DNA of 64,000 nt from the NCBI GenBank assembly GCA_036768485.1, contig JAVLUZ010000154.1, positions 23,222,685 to 23,286,684 of the forward strand. Reading direction: 5' to 3'. Shown here one piece after another: positions 35,607-47,092 of the stretch. The position numbers and the translations under genes were made by a program. Source of the stretch: Mermis nigrescens (taxonomy: Eukaryota; Nematoda; Enoplea; Mermithida; Mermithidae). The notes below the pieces were generated by a model. It was not told where the DNA came from. It saw only the letters and a program-made list of their open reading frames with translations, and did no database searches. How positions within the stretch are numbered: the stretch's first letter is position 1; each line of letters opens with the position of its first letter.

Positions 35607-35682
35607 GTGAGAATAATTCTATTTTAGTTGTTAATTCGCTGAAAAATATAACAAATCGCTGCAAACAATCTCGAAATGAAGT

Positions 35683-35756
35683 GGTGTCGTCAAATGGTTA
35701 AAACGTCGGATTTTAAATCCAGAGGTTCACAATTCGAGTCCAATCCAACATACTGC
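35683..35756 (+). tRNA. tRNA-like sequence (pseudogene or SINE head)
   Basis: Contains an A-box-like TCGTCAAATGGTTAAAACG, a GGATTTTAAATCC anticodon-like hairpin and a B-box-like AATTCGAGTCC in tRNA spacing. The central loop would present TTA (pairing with UAA) or, shifted, TAA. Acceptor and T stems do not pair well, so this is most likely a degenerate tRNA or tRNA-derived element. Confidence 0.35.
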
Positions 35757-35841
35757 GACTTTCTGTTCTTTCATCTTGAGAAGCCTGACAAACTCCCGTA
35801 ATCGAAAAACTTCGATTCACGTAGAATCAATATTCACACAC

Positions 35842-37378
35842 AAAGAAGAAAGAAGAAAATTTATTCGGTAAAAGTATTAGAAGAAAACACATAAAAGTAG
35901 GTAAAAATGCATTGTCAATGTGAACATAATCCACAATCTGCATAAAACAAAGTAGGTATTTGCATAAAGCAACAGATAATGCAATGGTACCAGGAGCGTA
36001 AAGCACAATGCTCTTACGTACGCCCCTTAAGATGAACACTATAATCAATTTCCGAAATCATATTCCTAAAAGCTATTGGGTTATTACAGTTAACTGTATT
36101 TTGCGGGAGAATGTTCCAAATTTTAGCCACCCTGTTCGCAAAGTCATGTTTTCTACAATCTAAACGTGATTGTTTGGTCAACAGTTTCATGTTATTTACG
36201 TCCTAGTACCTCTATCAGGTGCAAGCTCAAAAAATTCATTAAATGTCAATAGTTTGTGTTTAACAATTTTAAAGGCAAAAACAAGATCAGTGTGGATACG
36301 ACGGGTTTCGAGTCGTTCTAAGTTTAGGATATTCAATCTTTCATCATACGATAAAGTTTTATTCCAAAATAATTTTTTTGTAAATTTTCTTTGTACTTTT
36401 TCAAGTCGTGTAATATCTCCAATTTGGTATGGATTCCAGACAACGGATCCGTATCCAAGGATAGGTCTAACGTATGTTTTAAAAGCTCTGACCATCAAAT
36501 CGGTATTTTTTGAGACGAATGTTTTGTGTATTAAGGATGCGACTCTAGCAGCTTTAGACGCAATATTTGTACAATGAATGCCCGATGATAAATCATTGTA
36601 AATACCAAGGTCCTTCATACAATTTTCGGCATTTTTTAACTCAGATAGACCTAACTTATAGCCCACTTCCGGATTTCCGTAACCCAAATATAATGTTGCA
36701 CATTTTTCGTAGCTAATTTTCAGTTGCCATTTTTCGGCCCAAGAATGCAATGAATCAAGATCAGACTGTAACAGGATGGAATTTTCAGATTCGTTGAAAA
36801 TTTTCAAATCGTCAGCAAACAGCATTATATTGCCATTTTTAATCGAATCTACTAAATCGTTTATAAAGATCAAAAATAACGTGGGACCCAGAACACTTCC
36901 TTGAGGAACACCGCTTATTACTGGCAATGAATTAGATATATGACCGTCAATTTTTACCTTCTATGATCTGCCTGATATAGATGATCGAATCCAGTTTAGC
37001 AAAACTCCAGATATTCACAAATATTCAACTTTCCGTAACAGTTTAGAATGAACAACAGAATCGAAGGCTTTACGAAAATCTACATAAACTATGTCAGTAG
37101 GAATCCGGATTTATCTAAATTCTTAGTCCAAATATTTTTGCATTTCAGTAATTGAGAATCACACGATTTGTTTTTCATAAAGCCGAATTGCTGTGGGTTC
37201 AACAAATTGTTTCGATTAAAATAGTTTATGATACAATCATTTATTATTGACTCCATAATTTTGCAAAAAATACACCTGTGTGAGATTGGTCTAAAATTTT
37301 CTACGAAATAGGGGTTCCCTTTTTTAAAAACTGGGGTTACCAAGGCTTCTAACCAGGACTTGGGAAGTTTTCCAGTTC
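35842..37378 (-). pseudogene. LINE copy 1, 3' part: RT core, C-terminus and tail
   Basis: Minus-strand non-LTR RT. LPKSWLEALVTPVFKKG (37370 region), RPISHRCIFCKIMESI, QFGFMKNKSCDSQLLKC, then VPQGSVLGPTLFLIFINDL and FADD (36819-36808), then YVRPILGYGSVVWNPY and the C-terminal helical region. A frame break lies near 37000. The element ends at about 35842 in a GAATAAATTTTC tail with CTT-type repeats. Its 5' part lies beyond a 2.5-kb hAT-like insertion. Confidence 0.85.
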
Positions 37379-38297
37379 TATAAGAGTAGTGATCGACCGG
37401 AGATCCGGCTCCGGCCTCCGGCAAATCCGGCCATTTTTTCCACTCCGGTGCTCCAGCCGGAGGACATCCGAAAATCGGCCGGAGGCCGGAGAATTTTTCG
37501 TTTTTTGCATAGTGACCGAACGTACTAATTGCTGACATTATGCTTATTAAATTTAGTCAGAGCACAATATAATAGCAGAAAAAGGAAATAACACCAAATA
37601 AAGTGTCTATCACCACCACAATTGTAAAATAATTATTTTTAGGAAAAAAACGAAAATGAAAATGAAACAAAATTGTGAAAATCACTGCAGTAAATTCCTG
37701 CTAACACTGGAAGTCATAGGGTAGCATAAGATGCAGTCTGGCCTGCACTGCACATGCTATACTGATTTTCCAGATAATGTTGCTGTCCATTCTGTACGTC
37801 ATATTCGCGGTTCACTGAACATAATATAGTATGTAACGTACCTATGTGTATATGGTCACACACAATCATGCTTTAACATCAAGTATTGCCTATTGACGCT
37901 TTAATTAGGGCAGGCTAAGGCGATGACAGCTTTTTTTCTTAATAAAAGCATTGAATAAAATTTTGTTGAATGTAGTCTATTTTACCAGTTGCGGATCTAG
38001 AATTTTCCTAAGGGGGGCGGTATCCCTACTTTTCCAGAAACAGCCAAAAATAGGTCCAAAATTTGCCCTCAAAGCGCGACATAGCATTTTTTAAGTGTTT
38101 TACATTGTATACTTTCACATAAAATCACTTTTGACGCAATATTTTTTCTTAAAATTTTAAAATTTTAGACAATTTTATGTGAAAAAAATTTATTAAATTC
38201 CTTTGACTTCAACAAAAACCCGACGCGAAGCGCCGGAAAATTTGTGAAATTAAAGCGGATAGATGTCAAGAAACATAATTTATAGCTTGATGCGAAT

Positions 38298-38420
38298 TTT
38301 AGACCTTTTTAGCAGTTTTTATCTTCCCAAAAATCTTTGTAACTACATGTACAAATGACGGCCCCGAAAAAGTCTTAGTACATCGGGAAAAATCTTTGCC
38401 GAACATAAAATAACCGTGCT
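38298..38420 (+). mobile_element. Family B fragment
   Basis: Contains the right-hand module of family B (ATCTTTGTAACTACATGTAC to GGGAAAAATCTTTGCCGAA) without the left part. Inside element F3. Confidence 0.5.
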
Positions 38421-38821
38421 TCTAGGTCGCCAAAAAAGTAAATAAATGTCATTAATAGGTATCACTCGGCGCGTAGCGCCGGAAAAATTTGAGAAATTAT
38501 GGTCACTGACGGCCAGAAATCATTGCAAATTGCATATCCCTTCTTTAGGATTTTCCTAGGGGACGGTATCCCAACTTTTCCTAAAACAGTCAAAAATAGG
38601 TACAAAAATTTGCCCTTAACGCGCGAAATAGCGTTTTTCCGGTGTTCTACATTGTGTACTTTTACATAAAATCACTTTTAATGCAATATTTTTTCTGGAA
38701 ATTTTGAAATTTTCGACAATTTTGTGCGAGAAAATCATTAAGTTTCTTCGACTTTATAAAAATCTGGCGCGAAGCGCCGGAAAACTTGTGAAATCAAGGC
38801 GGATAGACGTCTAGAAGGAGT

Positions 38822-39265
38822 CAGCGTTTTTGTACAAGGTCCGTTTGTACATGTACAAAGATCGTCCCCAAAAGTCTTTGTACATTTTGCACACACAAAT
38901 TTTTAGGTACTACAATATGGTACAGTAGCGATTTTAGTGTGGTAAAAACAGAGTTGCTCGAATTTTGGTAGTGTGTTTTAGGTAATTTCTGGGTCTCTTA
39001 GGGCTAAAATCACTAAGAATCGTAAAACGGCGCGAAGCGCCGAAAAATTTGACATTTTTCCTTCTGAAATGCAATTTCTGCCATTATAAAGATAAGTAGA
39101 ACACACAATCACTCATTTCAGCGCGAAGCGCCGAAAATGTTTTTCGAATTACAGACCTTTTTTGCAATTTCTGTCTTCCCAAAAATCTTTGTACATGTAC
39201 AAAGATGGTCTCAAAAAATCTTTGTACATCGGGAAAAATTTTTGCCGAATACGAAACAAATCGTG
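38822..39265 (+). mobile_element. Family B hAT-like MITE, copy 5
   Basis: About 444 bp nested in element F3. Two intact hairpins (39029-39041, 39121-39132) and two TTTGTACATGTACAAA modules. TCTAGAAG / TCTAGATG lies at or near both ends. Confidence 0.75.
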
Positions 39266-39905
39266 TCTAGATGCATGATTTACTGCTAGATTTCTTGTAT
39301 TTATAGCATTTGATGCGAAACATTGAAATTTTTAATCGAAAATAGAAGAAAACTATGCAAAAATAGCTGTTTCTGCTGTAAAAACTGTTTTGGAACCTAC
39401 ATGAACAGGTAATGGCTTCCAGGTCGCCAAGAAAGTAAATAAATCTCATTAATATGTACGTATCATCCGACGCATAGCGCCAGAAAAATTTTGAGAAATT
39501 ATGGTCACTGACGGCCAAAAATCATTGCAAATTGCATATCCATTCTTTATCTCGCCAAATATTTTTGGCCAAGCTGGGGAGCGGCCACCCCCCGCCCTCC
39601 CCTTAAATCTGCCCCTGCATTCTTTATCTCGCCTAATATTTTTGGCCAACGGGAGGGCGGCTGCCCCCCGCCGTCCCCCTTAAATCCGCCCCTGTATTTC
39701 ATATAACTAACTAGCTGATATGCAGTTAAGATGCATGTGCATTATGGTCTAGGTCTTGGTCACAAAGATGTCCTATCTATCCGCACGTGTAAGATTATAT
39801 TTCTCCGGCTCCGGCTCCGGCCGGAGCAACATGGTTCAATCCGGCTTCGGCCGGATCTCCGGTTCCGGCCAGTGTTGGCCGCTCCGGTCGATCACTATAT
39901 AAGAG

Positions 39906-40607
39906 ACTTCAAAAATTGTAGACAGGGGAGCAATCAAAACATCACGAATTTGTTTTATAAAGTATGCGCAAAACCCATCGGGATCAACAGAATATGTGGA
40001 TTTTAGCTTATTGAACGCCAAGGGAATTACCGAATATTCAAAAGCAACTTTCGGACGATCTGTTACGTTTACGCAATTCACATTATCTGGAATTTCATGA
40101 TTGTATAAAGTGAAAACCGATCCAAAAAATGTATTAAAAGCATCTGCCTTGATTGATTGGTCGGATACGATTTGACCATTAACCTTTGAATTGGGAATTA
40201 AGCGCTTCAAGTTTAGCCGAGTATTGACAAGACTGTAAAACTTTTTTCAAATTAGAACCATTTTTTAGTAAATTTTCTTCCTCTTTTACAGCAAAATGAA
40301 GCTACCGCATCATTCACATCATTACAGATGCTTTTGTATCGATTTTTCAAATTCGGATTTTTCTTGAGATTTCTCCAAATTTTTAACTTTTTCTTTTGAA
40401 AACACAAAATATTTTTGGGAAACTTTTTATTTTTAATGGGATGCTTCTTAAAAGGAACATGGGATAGTTAAATTAGTAGAAAAAGCTTCATAAAAATCGT
40501 CAATGTTTACACAGTTTGAAAAAACATCAGGCCAGCTTATTATGGATAAATCACGAATAATCGAGTTATAATCAGCTCTTTTAAAGTCGAGGTTTCGTGT
40601 GTTATGA
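39906..40607 (-). pseudogene. LINE copy 1, 5' part upstream of the RT core
   Basis: Minus strand, continuing copy 1 on the other side of the insertion. It encodes RNLDFKRADYNSIIRDL, then a decayed linker, then the open frame 40210-39836 with SDQSIKADAFNTFFGSVF and a YSVDPDGF block marking the RT start. Joining across one copy of the 8-bp duplication restores SYRTGKLPKSW, which shows the split was caused by the insertion. No endonuclease is left. Confidence 0.8.
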
Positions 40608-40638
40608 GTGCACCAGGCACAGTAATATCAAAAACAAG

Positions 40639-41039
40639 TATAAAATTAAATCAATCCGGCGGGAAAATTTTTGCATTTCGGCTCGATAAAAAGCATTTTC
40701 GCAATACGAAAATTGACCAAAAGCGTTCAGTAGATAAGGATTTTCAATCATAGTGAATTTCTACAGTAAGTTGTCGATAAAAGTGTTGCAATCGACGCGG
40801 CACAGCTTAAACATTATTAAGAAGTATAATATTAAATCAATCTGGCGCGAAGCGCAAGGAAACTTTTTGAATTATTTTTCCTAGAACAGATTTTCGCGTA
40901 ACAAAAATTTTCCACAATGTGAACTAACCAAGCCCAAAATTTTTTTCACATCCCGAAATTTTGGTTCGCAAAAACCCCTGAATATGGGCAAAACGGTGTT
41001 CGGGTCTACACCAGAATTTTCATCTCTAGTGGATATATA
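40639..41039. other. Diverged repeat region with hairpin remnants
   Basis: Contains GGCGCGAAGCGCA (40843-40855) and words shared with 33170-33250. No gene. Confidence 0.4.
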
Positions 41040-41900
41040 GTATGACGTGAAAGATCTTGGTGTTTTGATATCAAAAAATTTAAAATCTAGAGTTCATTGT
41101 GAATATATAGTAAAAAATCGATGAGAGTCTCGAACCTGATTTTTCAAACTTTTGTTTCAAAACAAAACACAATGCTGATAAAGGCTTTTACAACTTATGT
41201 TAGGCCCATTCTTGAGTACAGCACTGTAGTTTGGAACCCCTACCTCATTAAGGACATAAATTTATAAAAAAATGTACAACGAAGGTTCACAAAGCGATTA
41301 TTCAATGATAAAACTCTATCTTATGATTTTAGATGGAAGAAATTGTGTCTCGAACGCCTAGAACTTCGACGGCTCTATTTTGATTTAAACATGGCCTATT
41401 CTATCATAAAAAATATTCAAGCACTGCCTTTTTGAAAACTTTTTTGTTCTCAATACGGGGTAAAATCGTGCCACAAACTCGGAAATTAATTGTAAAAAAA
41501 CCAAATCTGAACATTAGAAAATATGAATTTTGTAATCGAATTGTTTCTGTATGGAACTCTTTGCCTGAGCATGTTATACAAGCTCCTAACTCGAAAGCGT
41601 TTATGATGAGATTGAAAACCCTTGATTTTGATGCTTTTCTTCAGGGCCGTAAGTAAGCGCATTTCTAATTGGCCTTTACGTGTCCTTGTCTATCAAACTT
41701 TTTGGTCCAGATTTAATATTATTTCGCATTAATCAAACCGTAATTTATGCACGCAGATAGTTGTTTGGGTATCGTTTGGAATTATATAATGTATGTATCA
41801 AAAAATATTCTCGTGCAATTGAAGAATAATACGCGTATTTCGATGTCGATTTACTTAAATTACTTGCCCATTTTTTCGTTTGATGACAAATAAACTTTTG
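41040..41900 (+). pseudogene. LINE copy 2, 5'-truncated RT C-terminus and 3' UTR
   Basis: Starts within the RT thumb: DLGVLISKNLKSRVH, TTYVRPILEYSTVVWNPY, VQRRFTKRLFNDKTLSY, LELRRLYFDLNMAYSII, with stops and frameshifts. The last open piece (41432-41656) holds CNRIVSVWNSLPEHVIQAP, the conserved C-terminal block of this RT group. It ends in a 3' UTR with GACAAATAAACTTTTG. Confidence 0.75.
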
Positions 41901-42114
41901 GGAGTAACTTAAGAATATGGTACTTTCAGAATACCAAAGAATAAACTTCAGAAGAGCGGATTTTTTGCTCAGAACTTAGAACATGTTGAAAGAAAGCGCG
42001 GAAAAAAATTTCATCCGTCTATGATCAATATTACAAAAGCTATGAGTTTCTTTAATAAGCCTCTTCTCGACCTAAGCAAGCATCTTCGACCTAAGTAACA
42101 ACAACAACGACAAC

Positions 42115-42690
42115 AATTTATTCGCTAAGTCAAAAGAAAATATTAACATACATGGATAGGACGAATGAACGAAAATGAAAATACATGAAAGACAAAACAA
42201 ATTAAGTATGACGAAGCAGGGTAAACGTAAAGGCAATAGGAAAAACTGCTCTCACTTACGCCCCTTTAAGAAATTTAGAAAAGGTTTAATCTTTTAAGTT
42301 TAGTCAGAAAAACGTGTCTATTTGGAGCACTTATAATCTGTTCAGGTAGAGAGTTCCAGATAGGAATTATTCGATTACAAACATAAAATTTTCTGCAATT
42401 TTTATTTACATGATTGACGAGAAGTTTACAAGAATTTGCTGCTCGATTAGAATTTAAATTAACTGTGAAGAAATCCTTGAAAGGAAGAGCTTTACATTTG
42501 ATAATAGAAAAGGCTAATGTTAGGTCGTTATGGAGGCGTCTTAGCTCAAGAGTGTCCAGACCAAGTTCGTGTAATCTTTCAGCATATGTCAAATTTTTAT
42601 CACTAAAAATTCGTTTCGTAAACCTTCTTTGAACTTTTGAAGTATTTGAAGATTCAAACAGCTGAATGCAGAACCACATGCAATTACCCA
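42115..42690 (-). pseudogene. LINE copy 3, 5'-truncated RT C-terminus
   Basis: Minus-strand frame 42691-42275 reads KVQRRFTKRIFSDKNLTYAE, LELRRLHNDLTLAFSIIK and CNRIIPIWNSLPEQII, the C-terminal blocks of the same RT group but a different family from copies 1, 2 and 5. It ends in a tail with GAATAAATTG and TTG repeats at about 42115. A 20-bp minisatellite begins at its truncated 5' end. Confidence 0.75.
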
Positions 42691-42697
42691 ATTTACG

Positions 42698-42850
42698 TCG
42701 ACCTTAGCATCTATACATCGACCTAAGCATCTATACATCGACCTAAGCATCTATACGTCGACCTAAGCATCTATACATCGACCTAAGCATCTATACACAT
42801 CGATCTGAGCATCTATACATCGATCTAAGCATCTATACATCGCTCCGAGC
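42698..42850 (+). repeat. 20-bp minisatellite, about 7-8 units
   Basis: Tandem units of CGACCTAAGCATCTATACAT with a few substitutions and one 22-base unit. It begins where LINE copy 3 is truncated; isolated units also lie at about 42068-42100. Confidence 0.85.
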
Positions 42851-43544
42851 GGGAGCGAACTCGACCTTAGCAGCTTGAAACACCTTTTCAGATATACTAA
42901 GCCTAAGCCTGAGTATAATAGAAGCAGAAACTTAGATTTTCGTATATCTTATCGAGTAAAACCGAAAAAACATGCAAAAAATATGAAAGTTTTTTAAGTT
43001 TTTTAAAATTTCAAACAGCTTTCCGCGCCTTTTTTCTTTTTTCTCCTTCATTGCTATGCTTCCTTCCGTAATTTCAGCCCATATTATCTATTTCTGACAA
43101 ATGTGTAAGTCCTTGGATCGAGCCGTTTAATCGTCCCACGCAACACTCAAATCGAGAATTGCCTGCAACTTTGCAAGTATGGCACAGGTTTTCACCAAAA
43201 TTTTTTCCCGCGCTTCAATTTATCATGTTCTACCATTTTGGCCAAAAAATTTGGCATTCTGTATTCGTTTTGCACCTTTTCCAAAAGTACCATATGCTTT
43301 AGTTTAGCCAAACTTCTGATTTGATTTGATTTGATTTACCAAGTTAAAATGGGAAACGCTGTTAGTCCACAGTAAACAAATACTATTTTCACTTTTGCAT
43401 TGAGAGCAAACTAGCAAATCGAAAATGTTAAGATGGTGCAAACTTTTCGATGCCTTAGGTTAGCTAGATCACAAAATATCTATAAGAGTTGTACGAGTAG
43501 ATACATTGTACAAAATTTGTTTATTTTACCCTGAATACAATTGA
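42851..43544. other. Unassigned AT-rich stretch
   Basis: No gene. TAAGCCTAAGCCTGAG near 42898 repeats the doublet seen at 35600, and a short GATTT run is at 43318. Confidence 0.4.
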
Positions 43545-43800
43545 CTGCAATAACCCAATAGCTTTTAGGAATATGATTTCGGAAATTGATTTTAGTGTTT
43601 ATCTTAAGGGGCGTACGTAAGAGCATTGTGCCTTACGCTCCTGGTACCATTGCATTATCTGTTGCTTTATGCACATACTTTGTTTTATGCAGATTGTGTA
43701 TTATGTTCACATTGACAATGCGTTTTTACCTACTTTTTATGTGTTTTCTTTATTACTTTTACCGAATAAATTTTCTTCTTCTTCTTCTTATTATTATTAT
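43545..43800 (+). pseudogene. LINE copy 1 family, 3' end fragment
   Basis: The plus strand matches the reverse complement of 36145-35842: CTGCAATAACCCAATAGC through the 3' UTR to GAATAAATTTTC, ending in TTC and TTA repeats. It is a severely 5'-truncated insertion. Confidence 0.75.
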
Positions 43801-44493
43801 TCGCATTTTGCAAAGTATGTTGAGGTTTTTGTTACTAAAGAATTGCGTGCTTTCAACTTTTATTTTGATGCAGAAAACGCGCAAGAAATTATGTACAGTA
43901 AATAAGAAAAACATATATAAACGCGTGTAATTTGTTAGCAATTAAGCGGTAAAAGATATGCTAAACGCTAGGCTACAAACGCCGGGTTTACCTACAGCAA
44001 AGGAGTGATTCACCGCAGGGGACCTTGCGCAATATTTGCTCTTATCACTTGTCCGGCATTTTTTGACTGGCCTAATAATTCACTCTAAATTCATTTCGGA
44101 AACAGTAATTGATATTCTAAAAAACGTTTAGTAAATAGCATAATTTAAATGCTATTACATTTACTGTATGAGATTCGCTATTCATTGCATTGTCGACCGA
44201 GGAATAGCGCCGTTTTTTCCTCCACATTTAATGCTTTTTGTGAACCAAAATGTCAGGATGTGGAAAAAATTTTGAACTTGGTTCTTATTCTGGAAAAGTT
44301 TGTATTGTGAAAATGCGTTCTAGAAGGGTAAAATTCGGAAATTTTCCGGCTCTTCGCGCCTGATTGATTTATTCTGAACTGAACTGAAGTGAAATAATTT
44401 ATTACTGAAAATGCGACAATTATGAAGGTTGTAAAAGAGTAATAAAACGTGCGGTCAATAGAATAAAAGAGTACAGCAAAAGGCGACGAGCGA
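43801..44493. other. Unassigned AT-rich stretch
   Basis: Nothing recognised except a hairpin remnant CTCTTCGCGCC near 44349. Confidence 0.4.
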
Positions 44494-44612
44494 GGCGTAC
44501 CTCAAGGTAGCGTTTTAGGACCCTCTTTGTTTCTGTTGTTTGTAAACGATTTTGTTCAAGCTGTTGAGCATAGTGAAGTCTTTTTCTTTGCTGATGATTT
44601 CGCTGGGGCGCT
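44494..44612 (+). pseudogene. Small RT fragment (GVPQGSVLGPSLFLLF..FADDF)
   Basis: Encodes two RT core blocks only: GVPQGSVLGPSLFLLFVND and FFADDF, with a deletion between the core and anything recognisable downstream. At 44604 it runs into sequence resembling the K family (GGGGCGCTTAAGCGCGCC). Confidence 0.65.
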
Positions 44613-44689
44613 TAAGCGCGCCATTTCAGACCCCCTCAGCCTACATGGACAAAGGCCGGTCTTCCCATTGATACCGGCTGCCCGATTAT

Positions 44690-44820
44690 TTAATTGGTTG
44701 TCCGTATACTAAATTGGTTTCTTGGTTGGTTGATTGGTTGTTAAGTGGTTAATTATTGATTGTTTGACTGATTATTGGTTGGTTAGTCATTGATTGATTG
44801 GTTGATTGGCTGATTTTCAA
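44690..44820 (+). repeat. Degenerate TTGGTTGA-type low-complexity repeat
   Basis: Repeated TTGGTTG / TTGATTGG words over about 130 bp, no gene. Confidence 0.75.
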
Positions 44821-44934
44821 ATGGTTTTCACGTATTTTCCTGGATGCTGATTGCGTTAAATGTAAACCTAATGTAAATATTAATAGCCCGCGACTCGCTC
44901 ATTAGGTATCCGCGCCCCAAGATTATTTAAAATT

Positions 44935-46216
44935 TCAATGTCTTTATGCTAATGCTCGAAGTCTTTTGAACAAACTTAGCAACTTACATTTTTTGCTGAA
45001 TGAAGAAAGTTTTGATGCTCTATTTTTTTTTCTGAAACATGGTTCCATGTTGATATTTCCGATGGATTATTGTGCCCTGGCAAAAATTATCGCTTTTTCC
45101 GCTGTGATCGAAACGGTAAACGTGCGTGGAGGTGAAGCTTTATTTCTTAAAACTTCATTTAATGCTATTCAGATAAATCCGCCACCCGCTTTTAAAGCTC
45201 CCGAAATTCTAATAACTGATATTTTTGATTCTGATAGAAAGATCAGATTTATTTTGGTTTACCGACCCCTGATTTTGATCTAGCTTATGCTGAAATTTTA
45301 TGTAGATGTATTGAATGGGCTTGTTCTGTTCCTTTCCCTTTTGTAATCTTAGGAGATTTCAATTTGCCAAAAATCAATTGTTGGATAAGTTCGGTTCCTA
45401 CTGATAATCTTAATACCCTTTTTTCGACACTTTCGGGCACTGGTTTACATCAATTAATAACAGAAAATACTCATGATAATAATATATTAGATCTTCTCTT
45501 TGCATCTGATCAAATTTCTAACTTAAAAGTTGATATTCCTTTTTCTAATACTGACCATAATTCAATTATATTTGATTGTCTTTTGGTGCCAGTCCAAAAT
45601 CCTAGATCATCTTTTTAACTTTCGTAAAGCTCCCCAAGCCCATGAAACGTAAATATCCCAAACTAATTAAAAGAATGTTAACTAAAAAACGTATGCTTTG
45701 GAAGAAACATAAACTTTATCACTCCACCGATACAAAAATCAAATATAAATCTTTTTGTAAAAAATTGGATTTTGAAATTAAAAATTTCTCTGCTTCCGAA
45801 GAAATTAATCTTCTTTCTGACAAAAGTTTGAAATCATTTTATAAATTTGTCAATAATCGGTTGAATAATCATCGCTCTTTTCCACCTCGTTTTCATGACC
45901 ACAAAATCGTTTCTGATCCTTTAGAAAAGGTAAATTTGTTTAATAACTACTTTTCTTCTGTTTTTTCTGTTGATAATAATCATCTTCCTTTTCTAGATTC
46001 GATGACTGGTTTTGCATTGCAAACCATTCATTTTGACGCTTGGAACGTGCAACTGGTTTTAAATCAAATAAAGGGTTCTTTTTCTATTGGTCCCGATGGA
46101 CTCTGTCATTTTTTCTTGAAAAAACTCAAATTATCTTGCTGAGCCTTTAGCTAGTATCTTTAATGTTTCATTTTTGACTAGCACTATCCCCAATTTATGG
46201 AAATTGGCAAATGTAA
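44935..46216 (+). pseudogene. LINE copy 5, 5' part: endonuclease domain and start of RT
   Basis: Non-LTR retrotransposon with a decayed apurinic-type endonuclease. LYANARSLLNKL opens the domain, ILGDFNLPKINC (about 45350) carries the catalytic Asp/Asn block, and TDHNSI (about 45550) the C-terminal His block. Several frameshifts and stops interrupt it. The linker frame 45642-46140 is open and ends in a block resembling the start of the RT domain (SIGPDGL). The copy is cut at 46216 by an 860-bp hAT-like element and continues after it. The clade is CR1/Jockey-like by motif style. Confidence 0.8.
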
Positions 46217-46224
46217 CCCCAGTC

Positions 46225-47084
46225 TAGAGCTGTGCCGGGGCCAGTGCCCCGGCCGCCTAGCTGGGGCCTAGGCCCGCCCCCGGCCGGGGGCCAGGCTGGC
46301 CCCGGCACCGGGGCCGGGGCCAATGTTAGAGTTGATTATAATGTAGAAAATTGATAATGTTCTGGGTAGATTCACCTTCAAACTCAATTTCAAGCAAACC
46401 ACAGATCTTGCTAATTCAAATCTTTATTTCACTATGTCAGATTGGTGCGAATTTCTAGTTAATAATCAAAATTGACATATTTTAAATTGCAATTCATATA
46501 GACGAGCATTTCCAGCTTGCTTGGTAGCAGACAGCTACGTCTATCAGAACAAATAGAATAATAAGCCTAAAAAAAGTGCAAAGTAAAGCACATTGAAAAA
46601 CGCATCCAAGTCAGAGGAGTTAAATCCATACATGGGCAGCTCAAAAATTCTAGAAGTCCACAATTTTTGAAAGTTAAAAAGTGCCTGATAATATATGGTA
46701 GAGCGAAAAAACACCGTTTTCTCGCGTTTCTCAATGAGAGCTATCCATTAGCATCAAAAAACCGCAGAAAAACAGAAAAAATTCTGAAAATCAATACCTG
46801 GGGGGTCTAGCGGATTTTTGGGGGAGAATGTGAATTCTGGGGGGTCTAGATCCCCCGATGCCCATGTTCTGTTATATCTTGTAATCCCAACAAATATTAA
46901 CGCTTGACGTGCATATCTACAAGCAAGGATATATGCATAGGTACATGTAAGGGGTAGGGGCAGGGTCGTACTATGAGCATGGTAAAGCACGCTATTATTG
47001 GCCCCGGCCCGGCCCCGGCACCGGAGCCTAGGCCCCGGCCCCAGCCCCGGCCCCGGCAAAAAAGGCAGCCCCGGCACAGCTCTA
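46225..47084. mobile_element. hAT-like element, 860 bp, inserted in LINE copy 5
   Basis: TIRs are TAGAGCTGTGCCGGGG with a perfect 8-bp duplication CCCCAGTC (46217-46224, 47085-47092). The empty site is present intact in LINE copy 6 at about 48848, so the insertion is demonstrated directly. The ends carry GGGGCC-type hexamers. A family-A MITE copy lies inside (46627-46868). Non-autonomous. Confidence 0.88.
46627..46868 (+). mobile_element. Family A hAT-like MITE, copy 7 (diverged)
   Basis: Body similar to other family A copies (AAAACACCG, CTATCCATTAGCATC) but the right end is degraded and the target duplication is not seen. It lies inside the 860-bp element 46225-47084. Confidence 0.65.
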
Positions 47085-47092
47085 CCCCAGTC

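Larger units (their letters stand above)
37387..39897. mobile_element. hAT-like element F3, 2511 bp, inserted in LINE copy 1
   Basis: TIRs are TAGTGATCGACCGG at both ends. A perfect 8-bp duplication TATAAGAG flanks it (37379-37386 and 39898-39905). Both ends carry dense CTCCGG-type hexamers. The interior holds AT-rich filler and nested repeats including a B element (38822-39265). No transposase frame. The 8-bp duplication is characteristic of hAT transposons. Confidence 0.85.
35155..40626. other. 5.4-kb interval bounded by 17-bp inverted repeats and 12-bp direct repeats
   Basis: TACTGTGCCTGGTGCAC (35160-35176) is perfectly inverted at 40608-40624, and ATCAAAAACAAG occurs on both sides just outside (35143-35154, 40627-40638). 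Between them lie a hairpin, a tRNA-like sequence, LINE copy 1 and its F3 insertion. It looks like a transposon with a target duplication, but of unknown class. Confidence 0.5.

Noticed and set aside
36170..36577. 135-codon plus-strand frame
   Set aside because: Shadow of the minus-strand reverse transcriptase of LINE copy 1.
42698..42850. CRISPR array
   Set aside because: Directly tandem 20-bp units with no spacers; a minisatellite.
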